Source of the DNA: Lepidodermella squamata
Lineage: Eukaryota > Gastrotricha
Direction of reading: 5' to 3'
DNA: 64,000 bases
Assembly: GCA_047495785.1 (NCBI GenBank)
Contig: JBLDXI010000033.1
Span: 1,364,001 to 1,428,000 of the forward strand
Below, in pieces: positions 1-11,109 of the stretch. Position 1 is the stretch's first letter. Every line of letters begins with the position of its first letter. The translations under genes were made by a program, and so were the position numbers. Under the pieces are notes generated by a model, which worked only from the letters and a program-made list of their open reading frames with translations, was not told the origin of the DNA and searched no databases.

Positions 1-59
1 TTTGAAGGTCTTATGGAATAGTAAAAGAAATCCCATGCGCAGAGAGCACGGCATGCACC

Positions 60-420
60 GCGACTGTGACCTACTTATATATCACCGCCATTTATTGATT
101 CATATTATAAATAAAAATGTCACGTGTGCGTGTCCGATCGCCTGACGCAAATTTTGTATTATCGATCCTTGTGAAGCCGTGTTTGCTCTAGTGCAGGTTT
201 TGCCCCATTTTTTGCCCAGGTGGTTTGACCACTCATTCATTATTTCTCGCGTGAGCCTGGAATGTAAAAAAGTAATATTTGACCGACTGCGTCGGACACT
301 GCTATATAAATCGCCATTCATGCGATGCAAAGCCAGAATCTCATTTTTCAGAGCAATCTTTATTGTTTCTAGTGCTTTTAACAATCTAAACCTTAAATAA
401 AATTAGATAGCGGTGCTGGT
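60..420 (+). promoter_or_regulatory. Promoter region of MECR-like copy A with TATA box at 303-309
   Basis: A TATATAA box lies at 303-309, preceded by a near-palindrome around 280-298 (CCGACTGCGTCGG core). The block is almost identical, from about 150 to 310, to the segment 3890-4046 upstream of copy B. More diverged relatives precede copies C and D. The ATG of copy A is about 480 bp downstream, so a long 5' UTR or a 5' non-coding exon is likely. Promoter assignment is inferred from the TATA box and its conservation across four paralogues. Confidence 0.6.
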
Positions 421-786
421 AATAGAGCATCGCGCCCTATAAATTCGGCCAGTTATTGGGTGTTTCCTACTTTGACGGCCAGGTGAATTTTTAGAAAATA
501 TTAAGCAAATACAGAATTATAGGGAATCTCTTGGACTATCGAATGCCGGTTTCCACAAGTCCGAACGATTTTAAGCTTAATAATAGCTAATTTTGTAGCC
601 ACCTGGGCAGCTGGCCAGAATTAGGGAACCTCATCCAATTAATACCTGAAGTTTGATACCGTTGATGCGTCGAATTTTTTCATTTTCTTTGAAATAGGCA
701 CGGTTGACGGTAAATTTGTTCATTTTAAATATTTAAATATTAGGATCCTATTGAAATTATCGAATAATATATACTTCACAGCGACC

Positions 787-1890
787 ATGCCAGCTATTAC
801 GAAGAAACTTGCCCTATCCAGTACGTCGAAAGATCTAACCGCTGGTCTGTCCCTGGAAGAGGAAACGCTGCCGGAACCGAAGGCTGGCGAGGCGCTAGTC
901 AAAGTTCTGTACGCTCCGATCAATCCGATCGATATCGGCCTCTTAAATGGAAGCTATACCTCTGGCGTCTCACTGCCAGCAACGCCCGGTTTCGAGGGTG
1001 TAGTCGAAGTGGTCAAGTCACCCAGCGGCGCCTTTCAACCAGGTGATCGGGCCATCGTTCAAACACCGGGGTGGGGCTACTGGCGCCAGGCTGGAATCGC
1101 GCTAGAAAAGGACCTCATGAAATTGCCGAAGGAACTGCCAGCCGAAGCTGCAGCCACTCTGATCATCAATCCATGCACTGCTTACATGTACGAAAAGCCT
1201 AATGGGATTTTCCGATATTATTTTGAAATTTTGTAGAATGGTTAAGCACAGTTTACCACTGAACGCCGGAGATGTCATTATTCAAAATGGCGCTAATTCG
1301 GCCCTTGGGAAAATCGTCATCCAATTAGCCAAAGCCCTTGGTTACAAAACCATCAACGTCGTTCGTGCTCGGCCGAATTTGCAAGAGCTGGTCGATGAGC
1401 TGAAGAAACTCGGCGCCGATACTGTCATCACTGACGAACAGTTGAAGAGTGGCATTTCAAAGCTGAATCTCGGCCTCCCAGCGCCTAAATTAGCTCTTGA
1501 ATGTGTTGGTGGGGAAGCTAGCCGGCACCTAGCTTCGGCTTTGGCAAACGGCGGAACTCTGGTCAACTACGGCAGCATGAGCGGCCAGCCTGCTAATCTG
1601 TCGCAGGGTGACCTAGTTTCCCGCGACATACGTGTAGTCGGCTTCAACCTTCATACGTAAGTTTGATTTTAATTTTTCTTGTTTTCTATCGCAACCAAAG
1701 AAAATTATTCAGGTGGTTCGCCAAGCCAAATGAGTTCTCTGAAGTTGTCAAAGATATTATTGGTCTTTACGTTAGCGGAAAATTGCAGCTGCCGAAATTT
1801 CGCAAATTTCCTGTTGCCGAATGGAAAGAAGCTATCAAGCACTCTGTTACTGGCTTTACAAACGACAAGGTTCTCATTCAGTTCAATTGA
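787..1890 (+). CDS. MECR-like: MECR-like trans-2-enoyl-CoA reductase, copy A
   Basis: Three exons, 787-1187, 1237-1656 and 1713-1890, give 332 residues. The protein belongs to the zinc-independent medium-chain reductase family of MECR/Etr1, which reduces trans-2-enoyl thioesters with NADPH in mitochondrial fatty acid synthesis. Family marks visible: PINPIDI then GSY (catalytic tyrosine at residue 57), the NPCTAY helix, the nucleotide-binding stretch IIQNGANSALGK, TINVVRARP and CVGGEAS. It starts at MPAITKK with no obvious mitochondrial leader, about 40 residues shorter than the human protein, so it may be cytosolic or use an upstream leader exon. The intron 1 donor is GTACGA where C and D have GTGAGA. 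The first third resembles copy B, but the rest of exon 1 and intron 1 resemble copy C (see findings). Confidence 0.9.
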
Positions 1891-1959
1891 ATCTTAATGA
1901 CTGCAAGGAATGTGACAGTAATTGCGAATTCGTTTGAACATTATATGCTGTTTTTGAAC

Positions 1960-3720
1960 CCTTCGACTTATCTCATGTGAAACATAATTTGAAAGAAATA
2001 AAATACACTATATTATAACCAGGACAGTTTTTTGTCATTTTTTGTTCTAGGAGTTCTTATGGCAACTTGTAGAAACTTTAATTTTGAGTACCGTAATGGT
2101 GGTTATTTTGGACAAAAACATGGTTTTCAGCTCTAGAAAATCAGGAAAAAATTATACAACTGTGAAAATGTCAGGGCATGAGGGGGGGACCACTTCCGAT
2201 CTCTGGGCAAAATTTGGTAATTTTCTCATTTTACCTTGATTTTATAAAAATGGTGCGTGGTTAGGCTAAATTTGGACACTTCATTAGCATATTCATAATT
2301 GTCGGAATGCGTGCAGAACTTGAATTTTGATCATTTTCCGTAGCTGTTTGCCGAAAATAATTACTGACGAGTTCTTTCCGTCGATTTGTTTTCGACTAAT
2401 ATTGGTATTAACTCGTAAAAAATTATCTAGCATCAGGTGTTCGGTTTATCAAAATGATGCATTGCGTAATATTTGCCAAACCTGTCAAAAAATCTCTGTC
2501 CGTGACGTTTTCACCTGTTTTCAATTTTTTTGACAAGGATTAAGCGCTATATAATGAATTTTTCCTTAATTCTAGCCGCTATGACACTTCGAATGAGACC
2601 TTTTGAGCTCTACCACCCCTCGTAGTTAAGGCCCCACCTAACCGTCACGGACAGAGAATCGTGCCTTTTTCGAACAAAAGGGAAGAAAATTCAAATGGGA
2701 TGGGTTAAAGGCGATGACAGATAATCAAAATCTGATTGAAGAATCGAACTCAGCTGGGTCGATTTAGTCAAAATAGTTATTATTCAATGGGCTGGGGTAG
2801 ATTATCCAACGGTATTATGAAAATAATTAATTTATGTCCTGATTCATCGCTGTTTTCCAGGCAATTGAGTGCAAAACAGCTGTTTTCAGGTAGGTATGTT
2901 TGCACTTCACCCCTGAGTTCCTAATGAGACCGCAATAACGTTTATTGATCTTGTCTAGGGTATTAAGGCCCGTAAAATCCGAATCTTTAATCATTTTGGT
3001 CATCTGAAGAGGTTTTACCGACGATTTCGACGCTGTCAAATACCTCTGTCCGTGACGAAATAGAAATCTCTGTCCGTGACGGAGCATACGCCCAGCCCAT
3101 TGAAATGGGAGTTGGCCGCGACTCTTATGACATTATTTTTTGTTGGCTTTTGTTATTGGGCTTACATGGACATGATTTGTTTCTGACCCCTGCTCAATTT
3201 CGATTACAGAAATTGAATTTAGAAAGGGGTATATTTACAGTGTACAAACGACCTCCGTCCGTGACGAAGGCAGTCTTCCACTCACCCACCAATGGGTGTG
3301 GCTCGGACGAAGTCCTGATATGTTTCGAAATTGTTCAGTTGGTCGATACTAAGGTGCCCACAAAATATCTCGTCGTGAGGAGTGACTGTTAGGAAAATAA
3401 ATGGTTTTAAAGCTTCGAAATAAATGTGGAACCTCTGTCCGTTACGGTGGAATCACCCATATTCAGATTGACTGGGAATTAGGGGGGTCCCAAATCGACG
3501 TTTAGAGACATCCTACCTTTTCAATTTTTGTTGAAGACAGGTAACTTCCATTATACCTCGTATTTGGTACCGTTGGAAAGCCCAACTCTCAAGGAATCTG
3601 AGGATTTTTACCGATATTTTTATTCACCTTCCTGATCGAGCACAATTTAGCTGATAAGGTGTAGTGTCCAAATTTAGCCTGTCCAAAATTACCCAGCGTT
3701 ACGGTAAAGGAAATTCAATG
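1960..3720. repeat. Repeat-rich spacer between copies A and B with recurring CTCTGTCCGTGACG motif
   Basis: No credible gene is seen. CTCTGTCCGTGACG occurs at 2494-2507, 3044-3057 and 3068-3081, and inverted at 2643-2656. One-mismatch versions lie at 3253-3266 and 3433-3446. The part at 2095-2290 (tggacaaaaacatgg, ctagaaaatc, gattttataaaaat) is related to 37385-37600 in the DHCR7-like intron, so this is a dispersed repeat family. A probable polyadenylation signal AATAAA of copy A lies near 2000. Confidence 0.6.
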
Positions 3721-3749
3721 AGCAGAGATCAGATAAAATAGATTCCGTT

Positions 3750-4130
3750 GATTCAACTTGCATGCACTGCGACTTTGACCTATAGGTATAGTATACTTAT
3801 ATATCACCGCCATTTATCGATTTATATTAATAGTAAAAATGTCTTGTGCTTGCGTATCCAACCGCTTGTAGTGAATTATTTGACCAAACTTTGTATTATC
3901 GATCCTTGCGAAGCCGCGTTTGCTCTAGTGCAGGTTTTGCCCCATTTTTTGCCCAGGTGGTTTGACCACTCATTCATTATTTCTCGCGTGAGCCTGGAAT
4001 GTAAAAAAGTAATATTTGACCGACTGCGTCGGACACTGCTATATAAATCGTCAGTCAGGCGATGCAAAGCCAACATCTTATATTTCAGAGCTATCTTTAT
4101 TGTTTCTAGTGCTTTTAACAATCTTTGACC
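3750..4130 (+). promoter_or_regulatory. Promoter region of MECR-like copy B with TATA box at 4040-4046
   Basis: TATATAA at 4040-4046, preceded by the same near-palindromic GACCGACTGCGTCGG as in front of copy A. About 160 bp immediately upstream are almost identical to the copy A flank, so the promoter was copied with the gene. Downstream 5' flanks of A and B also align (for example the blocks ending near 480 and 4215). Confidence 0.6.
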
Positions 4131-4527
4131 TTAGATGAATAAACAGATAAATAAAATTAGCGTTGCTGGTAATAGGGCATCGCGCCCTAAATTCGGCCAC
4201 TTATTGGGTTTTTCCTACTTTGACGGTCAGGTGAATTTTTTGCAATTAATATTAAGCAAACACAGAATTATAGAGGAGTGCTTGGGCTATCGAATGCCGG
4301 TTTCCGCCCGGACAATTTTAAGTTTAATAATAGCTAATTTTGTAGTCACCTATACTCCTGGCCGGAATTACGGAACTTCATTACCTGAAGTTTGATACCG
4401 TTGATGTGTCGAATTTTTTCATTTTCTTTGAAAATAGGTACAGCTGATGGTAAAAGTTTTAATTTGAAATATTTCACATATTAGGATCCTATTGAAATTA
4501 TAAAATAATTTAAAATTCACATCTGTC

Positions 4528-5643
4528 ATGCCAACTGTTACGAAGAAACTCGTCCTATCCAGTACGTCGAAAGATCTAACCGCTGGTCTGTCCCTGGAAG
4601 AGGAAACGCTGCCGGAACCGAAGGCTGGCGAGGCGCTAGTCAAAGTCTTGTACTCCCCGATTAATCCAGCAGACACCATGGTGTTGTCGGGAGAATACCC
4701 GCGCAAGTTTCAACTGCCAGCAACGCCTGGTTTTGAGGGTGTAGTCGAAGTGGTCCAGTCACCCAGCGGCGCCTTTCAACCAGGTGATAGGGTCATCGTT
4801 CAAACACCGCTTTGGGGCAATTGGCGCCAGGCTGGAATCGCGCTAGAAAAAGACCTCCTAAGGTTGCCGAAGGAACTGCCGGCCGAAGCTGCTGCCACTC
4901 TTATCGCTAATCCATCTACTGCCTACGTGTAAGAAAAACTGAAACAATTTTTGGGAACAAAATTGAAATTTTTGAAATTTTCAGAATGCTCAAGTACAGT
5001 TTCCCGCTAAACGCCGGAGACGTGATCATTCAAAATGGCGCTAATTCGGCTCTTGGAAAAATCGTCATCCAATTAGCCAGGGTCTTCGGTTACAAAACCA
5101 TCAACGTCGTTCGTGCTCGGCCGAATTTGCAAGAGCTGGTCGATGAGCTGAAGAAACTCGGCGCTGATGCTGTCATCACCGACGAACAGCTGAAGGGCGG
5201 TATCGCCAAGCTGAATCTCGGCCTCCCAGCGCCCAAGGTAGCTTTTGAATGTGTTGGTGGGGAAGCTAGCCTGCACCTAGCTTCAGCTTTGGCTAATGGC
5301 GGAACTCTGGTCAATTATGGCTTCTTGAGCGGCCAGCCTGTTTATCTGTCGCAGGGTGACTTAATTTTTCGCGACATTCGCATGGTCGGCTTCAGCCTAC
5401 ATCCGTAAGTTTGGTTTTAATTTTTCAGACTTTCCGACACAATTAATGAACATTATTTTTAGGTTGATCGCCAACAAGCGCAATGAGTTCAATGAAGTTG
5501 TCAAGGTAATTATTGGTCTTTTCGTGAGCGGGAAATTGCAGGTTCCCAAATTTCGCAAATTTCCTGTCGCCGAATGGAAAGAAGCTATCAAGTATTCTGT
5601 TGCTGGATTCACGAACGAGAAGGTTCTCATTCAGTTCAATTGA
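4528..5643 (+). CDS. MECR-like: MECR-like trans-2-enoyl-CoA reductase, copy B
   Basis: Exons 4528-4928, 4985-5404 and 5463-5643 give 333 residues. Same reductase family and architecture as copy A: substrate-binding N-terminal half, catalytic tyrosine kept in GEY at residue 57, Rossmann nucleotide-binding half with IIQNGANSALGK and TINVVRARP. It is the most divergent copy around the catalytic loop (PADTMVLSGEYPRKF) and has VYLSQGDLIFRD near the end of exon 2. Intron 1 is unlike the introns of A, C and D in sequence. The reading frame is intact throughout. Function as an enoyl thioester reductase is inferred from the family; the physiological substrate of a multigene set like this is unknown. 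Confidence 0.9.
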
Positions 5644-5904
5644 ATCTTGACGAATGCAAGGAACGTGACAAATATCGCTTATTTTTGTGAACAGTAAATA
5701 ATGCTGTGAGTGATTTTTCGAACCCTTCAACTTGCTTTCAATTGCAACTGATTTGATTTTTCTGAATTTGTTGGGAAAGCTTCAAATAACGATCCAATTT
5801 GACTTGGAAGCCTTTGAGAACACGAGTAATTTTCTTGTACAGGATACACCAGGATAAAAAGAGTACAACACTAACGGCGGAACGTTTACGTTCCCCAGTT
5901 CTAA

Positions 5905-6280
5905 TAAGTATCACAGATCACAGCAGCTTACAACTATTGGTGAACCTTGAATTTTGTCTGAATAAAAGATTCATGAATTTTCCAGTATAGGGCCGTTTTT
6001 CGAATGATCGTGCTGTTTTATTTGACCTTCAAATCGGTGGTTCAAAGCCCAGAATAACTGACCGGCAGGAGCTAGAGATTTTCATAAAAAGAAAAGATCC
6101 ACTGCATCATTGCCTAGTTTTCCTAGTCCTACTTATCATCGTATTTTACGGCGGTGCCGGGCCTTATTTACTGACCAACAAATTTCACAAAGGTTCTGTG
6201 GCAGTTCTGATAGCGGAGACGGCACTCGGACCTGTAATACGGAGCGTCCGGCCTGGGTTCTTTGAAGATATACGAAAAGC
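5905..6280 (+). pseudogene. 5'-truncated pseudogene of the seven-transmembrane receptor
   Basis: This stretch aligns with the end of exon 2, intron 2 and exon 3 of the intact receptor at 13414-14708. Shared landmarks are TACAACTATTGG plus the intron donor (about 5932), the acceptor and GACCGTTTTTCGAATGATC (about 5990), and the segment encoding FYGGAGPYLLTNKFHKGSVAVL. Everything 5' of it (TM1-TM4) is missing, and there is an internal deletion of about 20 bp plus a local frame change near 6085-6110. It lies at the same relative place, downstream of copy B, as the intact receptor does downstream of copy D. Confidence 0.8.
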
Positions 6281-6434
6281 CTATAGGTGTACATAATTAT
6301 GTGGTACTACTTGAATTTAAACTATTTGTACATAATTTTCAAAATTGAACTTTGTTTCTACACGAACTTTTGGGCTTTTCCTGGTTAGGGTTACGGTTAC
6401 GGTTACGGCAATATCCGCGGCTCTATTATCGCAC

Positions 6435-6480
6435 TTGAAACATAATTTGAAAGAAATAAAATACACTATAAGTAACACTT
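6435..6480 (+). repeat. Relic of a reductase 3' flank
   Basis: A run of about 34 bases (tgaaacataatttgaaagaa onward) is identical to the 3' flank of copy A at about 1978-2012, which contains its AATAAA signal. Its presence between copies B and C, with no reductase coding sequence attached, marks an old recombination junction or the remnant of a deleted array unit. Confidence 0.55.
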
Positions 6481-6850
6481 CCATACGCTTGCGTGTCTCA
6501 ACAATCCGTCGCAAATTATTTGACCAACTTTTTCCCCATCAATCACTGTGAAGCCGTGTATGATCTAGCAGCAGTTTTTTGTCTCATTTTTTGCCATTTT
6601 TTCATGTGCTTTTGCGTGTCCAACAGTCCGTCGCAAATTATTTGACCAAAGTTTTCCCCAACAATCCATGCGTAGCCGTTTATGCCCTAGCAGCAGCTTT
6701 CTGTCACATTTTTTGCCCTAGGGGGCTACGACCACTTATTTCACCACGCGTGAGCCAGGAAAAATATAAAATGTAACCCACTTCTTGTCGGTCAACAGCT
6801 ATATAAGTCGCCGGCAATCCACTGTCAAGCCAGCATCCTATTTTTCAGAT
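6480..6850 (+). promoter_or_regulatory. Promoter region of MECR-like copy C: repeated upstream modules and TATA box at 6800-6806
   Basis: TATATAA at 6800-6806. Upstream lie two tandem copies of a module of about 110 bp (marks: CCGTCGCAAATTATTTGACC, then CAATCCATG, then ctagcagcag), at about 6490-6600 and 6605-6720. The same module occurs upstream of copy D and, diverged, upstream of A and B. The ATG of copy C is about 630 bp further on. Confidence 0.6.
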
Positions 6851-7434
6851 CAAGCTTTATCATTAGTTTACGTTAAATTTTGCAATAGTAGCCCGGTCTT
6901 ATATAATTTAAATTCTCCGAAAATGGGCTAGTATTAGTGGTAAATGGTGCTTCAATCGAGTAAACAGGTTTTTAATCAAGTTTTATTGCGAATAGGCCTC
7001 TGTACAAGATGGGTTTTTAAAAATTTAAAAATTTTACTTTAATCCAAATTTAAAATTATAATTTACCTATTCGCCCAAAACTGGGTTTTCCGAGTTTTCT
7101 GGAATTTTGCGATTAATTAAAAAAAATTACGCTTAAATTATTTCGTGATTTTATTTACAAGGCATGGTCCTCACTTTCAGAACGCGACGCAGTTATTTTC
7201 TAAGAAATTATTCGAAAATATAGCACCTCTCATAAGTTTGCGTTTGTTGCAAGGTTTTGATATTTGGTTCCGCTATGTAGTCAATTCTGGTTCCGTAGAA
7301 AATGATCTTTAAAAAACCCAGAATTTACAGGCCAATTCTCCTTGACTCGACTCTAGTTACGTGGCAATTTGAAATACTTCACTTAGAATCTGATTTAAAG
7401 TACCTAACGAATAAATTAAAATTTCACAGCCACC

Positions 7435-8544
7435 ATGCCAGCTGTTACGAAGAAACTCGTCCTATCTGCTCCGTCGAAAGATCTGACCGCTGGTCTAAAT
7501 CTCGAGGAGGAAACCATCCCCGAGCCTAAAACCGGCGAAGCTTTGGTCAAAGTTCTGTACTCTCCGATCAATCCGAGCGATATCGGCGTCCTAGATGGAA
7601 GATATAACGCTCTCGTTTCACTGCCAGCAACGCCCGGTTTCGAGGGTGTAGTCGAAGTGGTCAAGTCACCCAGCGGCGCCTTTCAACCAGGTGATCGGGC
7701 CATCGTTCAAACACCGGCGTGGGGCTACTGGCGCCAGGCTGGAATCGCGCTAGAAAAGGACCTCATGAAATTGCCGAAGGAACTGCCAGCCGAAGCTGCA
7801 GCCACTCTGATCATCAATCCATGCACTGCTTACATGTGAGAAAAGCCTAATGGGATTTTCCGATTGAAGTTAACATTTGAAATTTTTCAGAATGGTCAAG
7901 CACAGTATCCCACTGAATGCCGGAGATGTGATCATTCAAAATGGCGCGAATTCGGCTCTTGGAAAAATTGTTATCCAATTAGCTAAAGCCCTTGGTTACA
8001 AAACCATCAACGTCGTTCGTGCTCGGCCGAATTTGCAAGAGCTGGTCGATGAGCTGAAGAAACTCGGCGCCGATACTGTCATTACCGACGAGCAGTTGAA
8101 GGGAGGTCTTGCCCAGTTGGATCTCGGCCTGCCAGCTCCTAAATTGGCTCTCGAATGCGTTGGCGGGGAAGCTAGTCTCCACCTAGCTGCAGCTTTGGCA
8201 AACGCCGGAACTCTGGTCAACTACGGCGGCATTAGCGGCCAGCCTGTTTATCTGTCTCAAACTGACATAGTTCTCCGTGAGATACGCTTAGCCAGCTGCA
8301 ATATTTTTATGTTTGATTTTATTTTGTCTCGTTTTCTAACGCAATTATATTGAATTTTTTTAGGTGGATCGCCCACAAGCCTAATGAGTTCTCTGAAGTT
8401 CTCAAGGATGTTATTGGTCTTTTCGTGAGCGGAAAATGTCAGGTTCCAAAGTTTCGCAAATTTCCTCTCGCCGAATGGAAAGAAGCTGTCAAGCATTCTC
8501 TTACTGGCTTTACGAACGAGAAGGTTCTCATTCAGTTCAATTGA
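7435..8544 (+). CDS. MECR-like: MECR-like trans-2-enoyl-CoA reductase, copy C
   Basis: Exons 7435-7835, 7891-8310 and 8364-8544 give 333 residues. The catalytic tyrosine is present in GRY (residue 57) and the nucleotide-binding motifs are intact (IIQNGANSALGK, TINVVRARP). The end of exon 2 is unusual. Where copy D has a canonical GTAAGTTT donor, copy C has lost four bases and reads GTTTGA. Exon length (420) and phase still match the other copies if this weak donor is used. If it is not used, translation continues and stops at 8353, removing the last 60 residues. The final exon keeps a normal acceptor and an open frame. Confidence 0.85.
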
Positions 8545-8559
8545 ATCCTAATGACGGCA

Positions 8560-9010
8560 AGGATTGTGACAATAATTGCCATTTCGTTTGAACATTATAT
8601 CATGCTGTTTTTGAAACCTTCAACTTCATCTGATATTTCAAAAATAATTTAGAAAGCTGCAAATAAACTACTATATTATTCTGCTTGATAGTTGCTTGAT
8701 TGCTCGCCAAGATGAGTATGACGCGGAAAGTCTCACGAATGCTATATAACAAGTTTTCTAATTAAAAAATAGTTGCTAAACTTCTGGGACACGTTGTAAT
8801 AATAGTACTAAATTTTTTTACGGCAATTCACAGAAATATTTGACCTCTCGACATCAGCCAATCGGGTTGTAGCGCTAAGTAATAAGAGCCAGACTAAGAT
8901 CGACTAAAAATTTCATTAACAATAATTTCAGAATTTTTTATCAAGGAAACTCCGCTATGATTAATGAGGTTTTAGCAAGTGTTTTTTCTCTTTTCAGCCT
9001 GAGCTGCGGA
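8560..9010. other. Non-coding spacer after copy C
   Basis: A probable polyadenylation signal (AATAAA near 8660) follows copy C. The rest is AT-rich sequence in which I see no gene, RNA or clear repeat. Confidence 0.4.
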
Positions 9011-9019
9011 AAATCATTC

Positions 9020-9600
9020 TAGATGGGGAAACAAGAGTGTATTGACGATTTTATGCTCGTGTTCTATGAAATAATCGCGAGACAGCAGACCGACGGAATC
9101 CTGATTATTCAAATGCCAACAAGTATTGGCCATGCGACCGGCTTCGATCCTGAGCAAAATCGTCGTTCGTCATCTGCCTTCAGGAAAGAGCGGTCACTGG
9201 TGTGTTACCTCGACTCTCCGTTCAGGTGTTCTCGAAGAATTTGACAGCTTGCCGACCCCATCTAAGCTTCCCGCGGCGATGCAAAAGCAGATTTGTTGAT
9301 GCATATCGAGTGTTAGCTGATGGCGATTCGATCGAAATTCAGTTTCAGCCCTGTTTTCAACAAACACAACAAGGATAGCGGCTATTACGCTTTGGCAAAT
9401 GTCGCGGAACTGATTTGCAACGGTGATCCGACCGAAGTCGACTACGACAGCTCTAAGATCATGGAACACCTTCTTTCCTGCTTCGCGAAAAATCACTCGA
9501 TTTTCTACTTTACCTGCGTCGAAGTAATGAGGACCAGCTCCAAAACCGAAGCGCAGAAAGATTTTCGAGTCAAAAACCGAAAAATCCACTGCTTTTAACA
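9020..9600 (+). pseudogene. Decayed Ulp1/C48-type cysteine-protease-like relic, probably from a mobile element
   Basis: This is a GC-richer block in AT-rich spacer. Fragments in different frames read DDFMLVFYEIIARQQTDG and then, after a frame change, DSGYYALANVAELICNGDPTEVDYD followed by MEHLLSCF. That order resembles the end of transposon-borne Ulp1-like proteases (D-C-G-x-x-A-x-A, then a D-P-T-x-x-x-Y-D stretch, then H-L-x-x-C-F). The position expected to be the catalytic Cys reads Ser here, and stop codons and frameshifts separate the parts. Family assignment is by pattern only and tentative. Confidence 0.35.
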
Positions 9601-9601
9601 A

Positions 9602-10340
9602 GATTGCGTTATATTTTACTTCCTTGATAATAACGTGACAGTAATTCCTCCACCTTAGTAAGGATATCTGGGTTATTTTACCGGCAGCAAAATTTTTCTG
9701 ACTAGTTCGAATTTTAGAATTTTACTCCAGAATTTGGACTAATTCGGAAAATCGTGAAAATTGACGATGAGGTGGCCATAGTTACCCAAAAAAACTGTTT
9801 ATGAACACTATTCAAATGAGTTAATTGCTTCCGCGATCAAGTTCTAAGTGCTAATGTCTTCCAATGTATGAAATCACCCTCGTTTGAATAACGTCCTGTT
9901 TTCGGTTAAAAAAATAAACAGTATTACCTGTGATAAAATACCTGTGACAATAAAAATTTTGTTTATTGAAATTATCGTCGTTTTACCGTTGAATTTCGTT
10001 GAAAAAACGGCCGAAATCAGCGGCGAAGAGCAGTAATGGGAGCATTTGATTTAATTTCGAAAAGCTGAAATAATGCGGATGAAATTGCGGCCACCAATTT
10101 CAAGTCAGTAATTCATAGGCTTGAAAACTTGGGCATGAACTTGACATTTCATGATCATGGAATAAGTTTCGTAACTTATTTTTAAAACAAGGGTATTTTC
10201 ACGTTACAACATAATTAATCCAAATCACTCGGGGTTTGTGATATTAGATTTTGAAATTGGGTTCAGTCATGATCGAATGCTTCAATGTTCTTAAATTTCC
10301 TTCAGCGCAACGAAATCACGGTGGCCAAAAAGATACGCTA
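9602..10340. other. Non-coding spacer, nothing identified
   Basis: AT-rich sequence with no open frame of note and no recognisable RNA gene. It separates two GC-richer relic blocks. Confidence 0.4.
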
Positions 10341-11060
10341 GGGGCGAAATTCATTGACTGGAGTGCGCATCAATTTAATCAGGAACTTTAAGCAATGGAA
10401 AAGAATTTCAACCGTTTTGGTCAATCGTCATTCGTCGTCGAAATCTTCATGCTCTCCGGCTGGTCAAAGCATCAGTGGCCACGACTCATGGAACAGAGCG
10501 CCGATATCAAGCCCCAATATCATCAGTTGCCTCCATGAAGCCACTCAAATCGGTTCTAGCTGGGTTCGCGCAGAAATCAAGGCTTCTACATCCCGGCATT
10601 TGGAGGACTGGCAACAATAGAAGCCATCCGCTCGCTGCAAAATGGTATCCAGGTCGCTGCGGAAATTAATCATGGATTGTGGTCAATTTTGCCGGTCGAA
10701 GACTCGCCGAGAAACCAGTTATTGTCGCCTCTAACGTTGCTATGCCTATTCGCTGAATTTCGGTTGCTGTTCAAAACCGCGAATTCGGAGGGAAAACCGG
10801 ATCGGCACCTGCGCGCGCGTGTGAGCCAGAGCACGGCGGGACAATGCGCGCGTGTGTCCATTGTTGTCGATTAGGAACCCGCCGTACCTCGGTCGACACC
10901 TACGAGCCGAAGCCCGACAAATGTGTTTGATGAGAGAGATTGCAGGCCCGTCGCATCCCGGTCGCCCTGAGCCACGTGGAAATCGACTGTGGCCCCGTCG
11001 GGGTCTGGTCGACCAGACCGCGATGTGGTCGCTTTCGGGCTTGGGTCGTAACATAGCCAG
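10340..11060. other. GC-rich relic block, possibly mobile-element debris
   Basis: Base composition is sharply higher in GC than the flanks, including CpG-rich runs near 10805-10860 and 10985-11045. Broken frames are visible, for example FYIPAFGGLATIEAIRS from about 10588, but no long intact frame. With the protease-like relic at 9020-9600 it may be the remains of one larger element inserted between copies C and D. The origin is inference. Confidence 0.3.
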
Positions 11061-11109
11061 AGATATTTACAAAGTACTTATAAATCATGCTTTCTACCAT
11101 TAATCGATA

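Noticed and set aside
9194-9601. Minus-strand frame of 135 codons
   Set aside because: It is the shadow of the GC-rich protease-like relic, whose recognisable pattern is on the plus strand.
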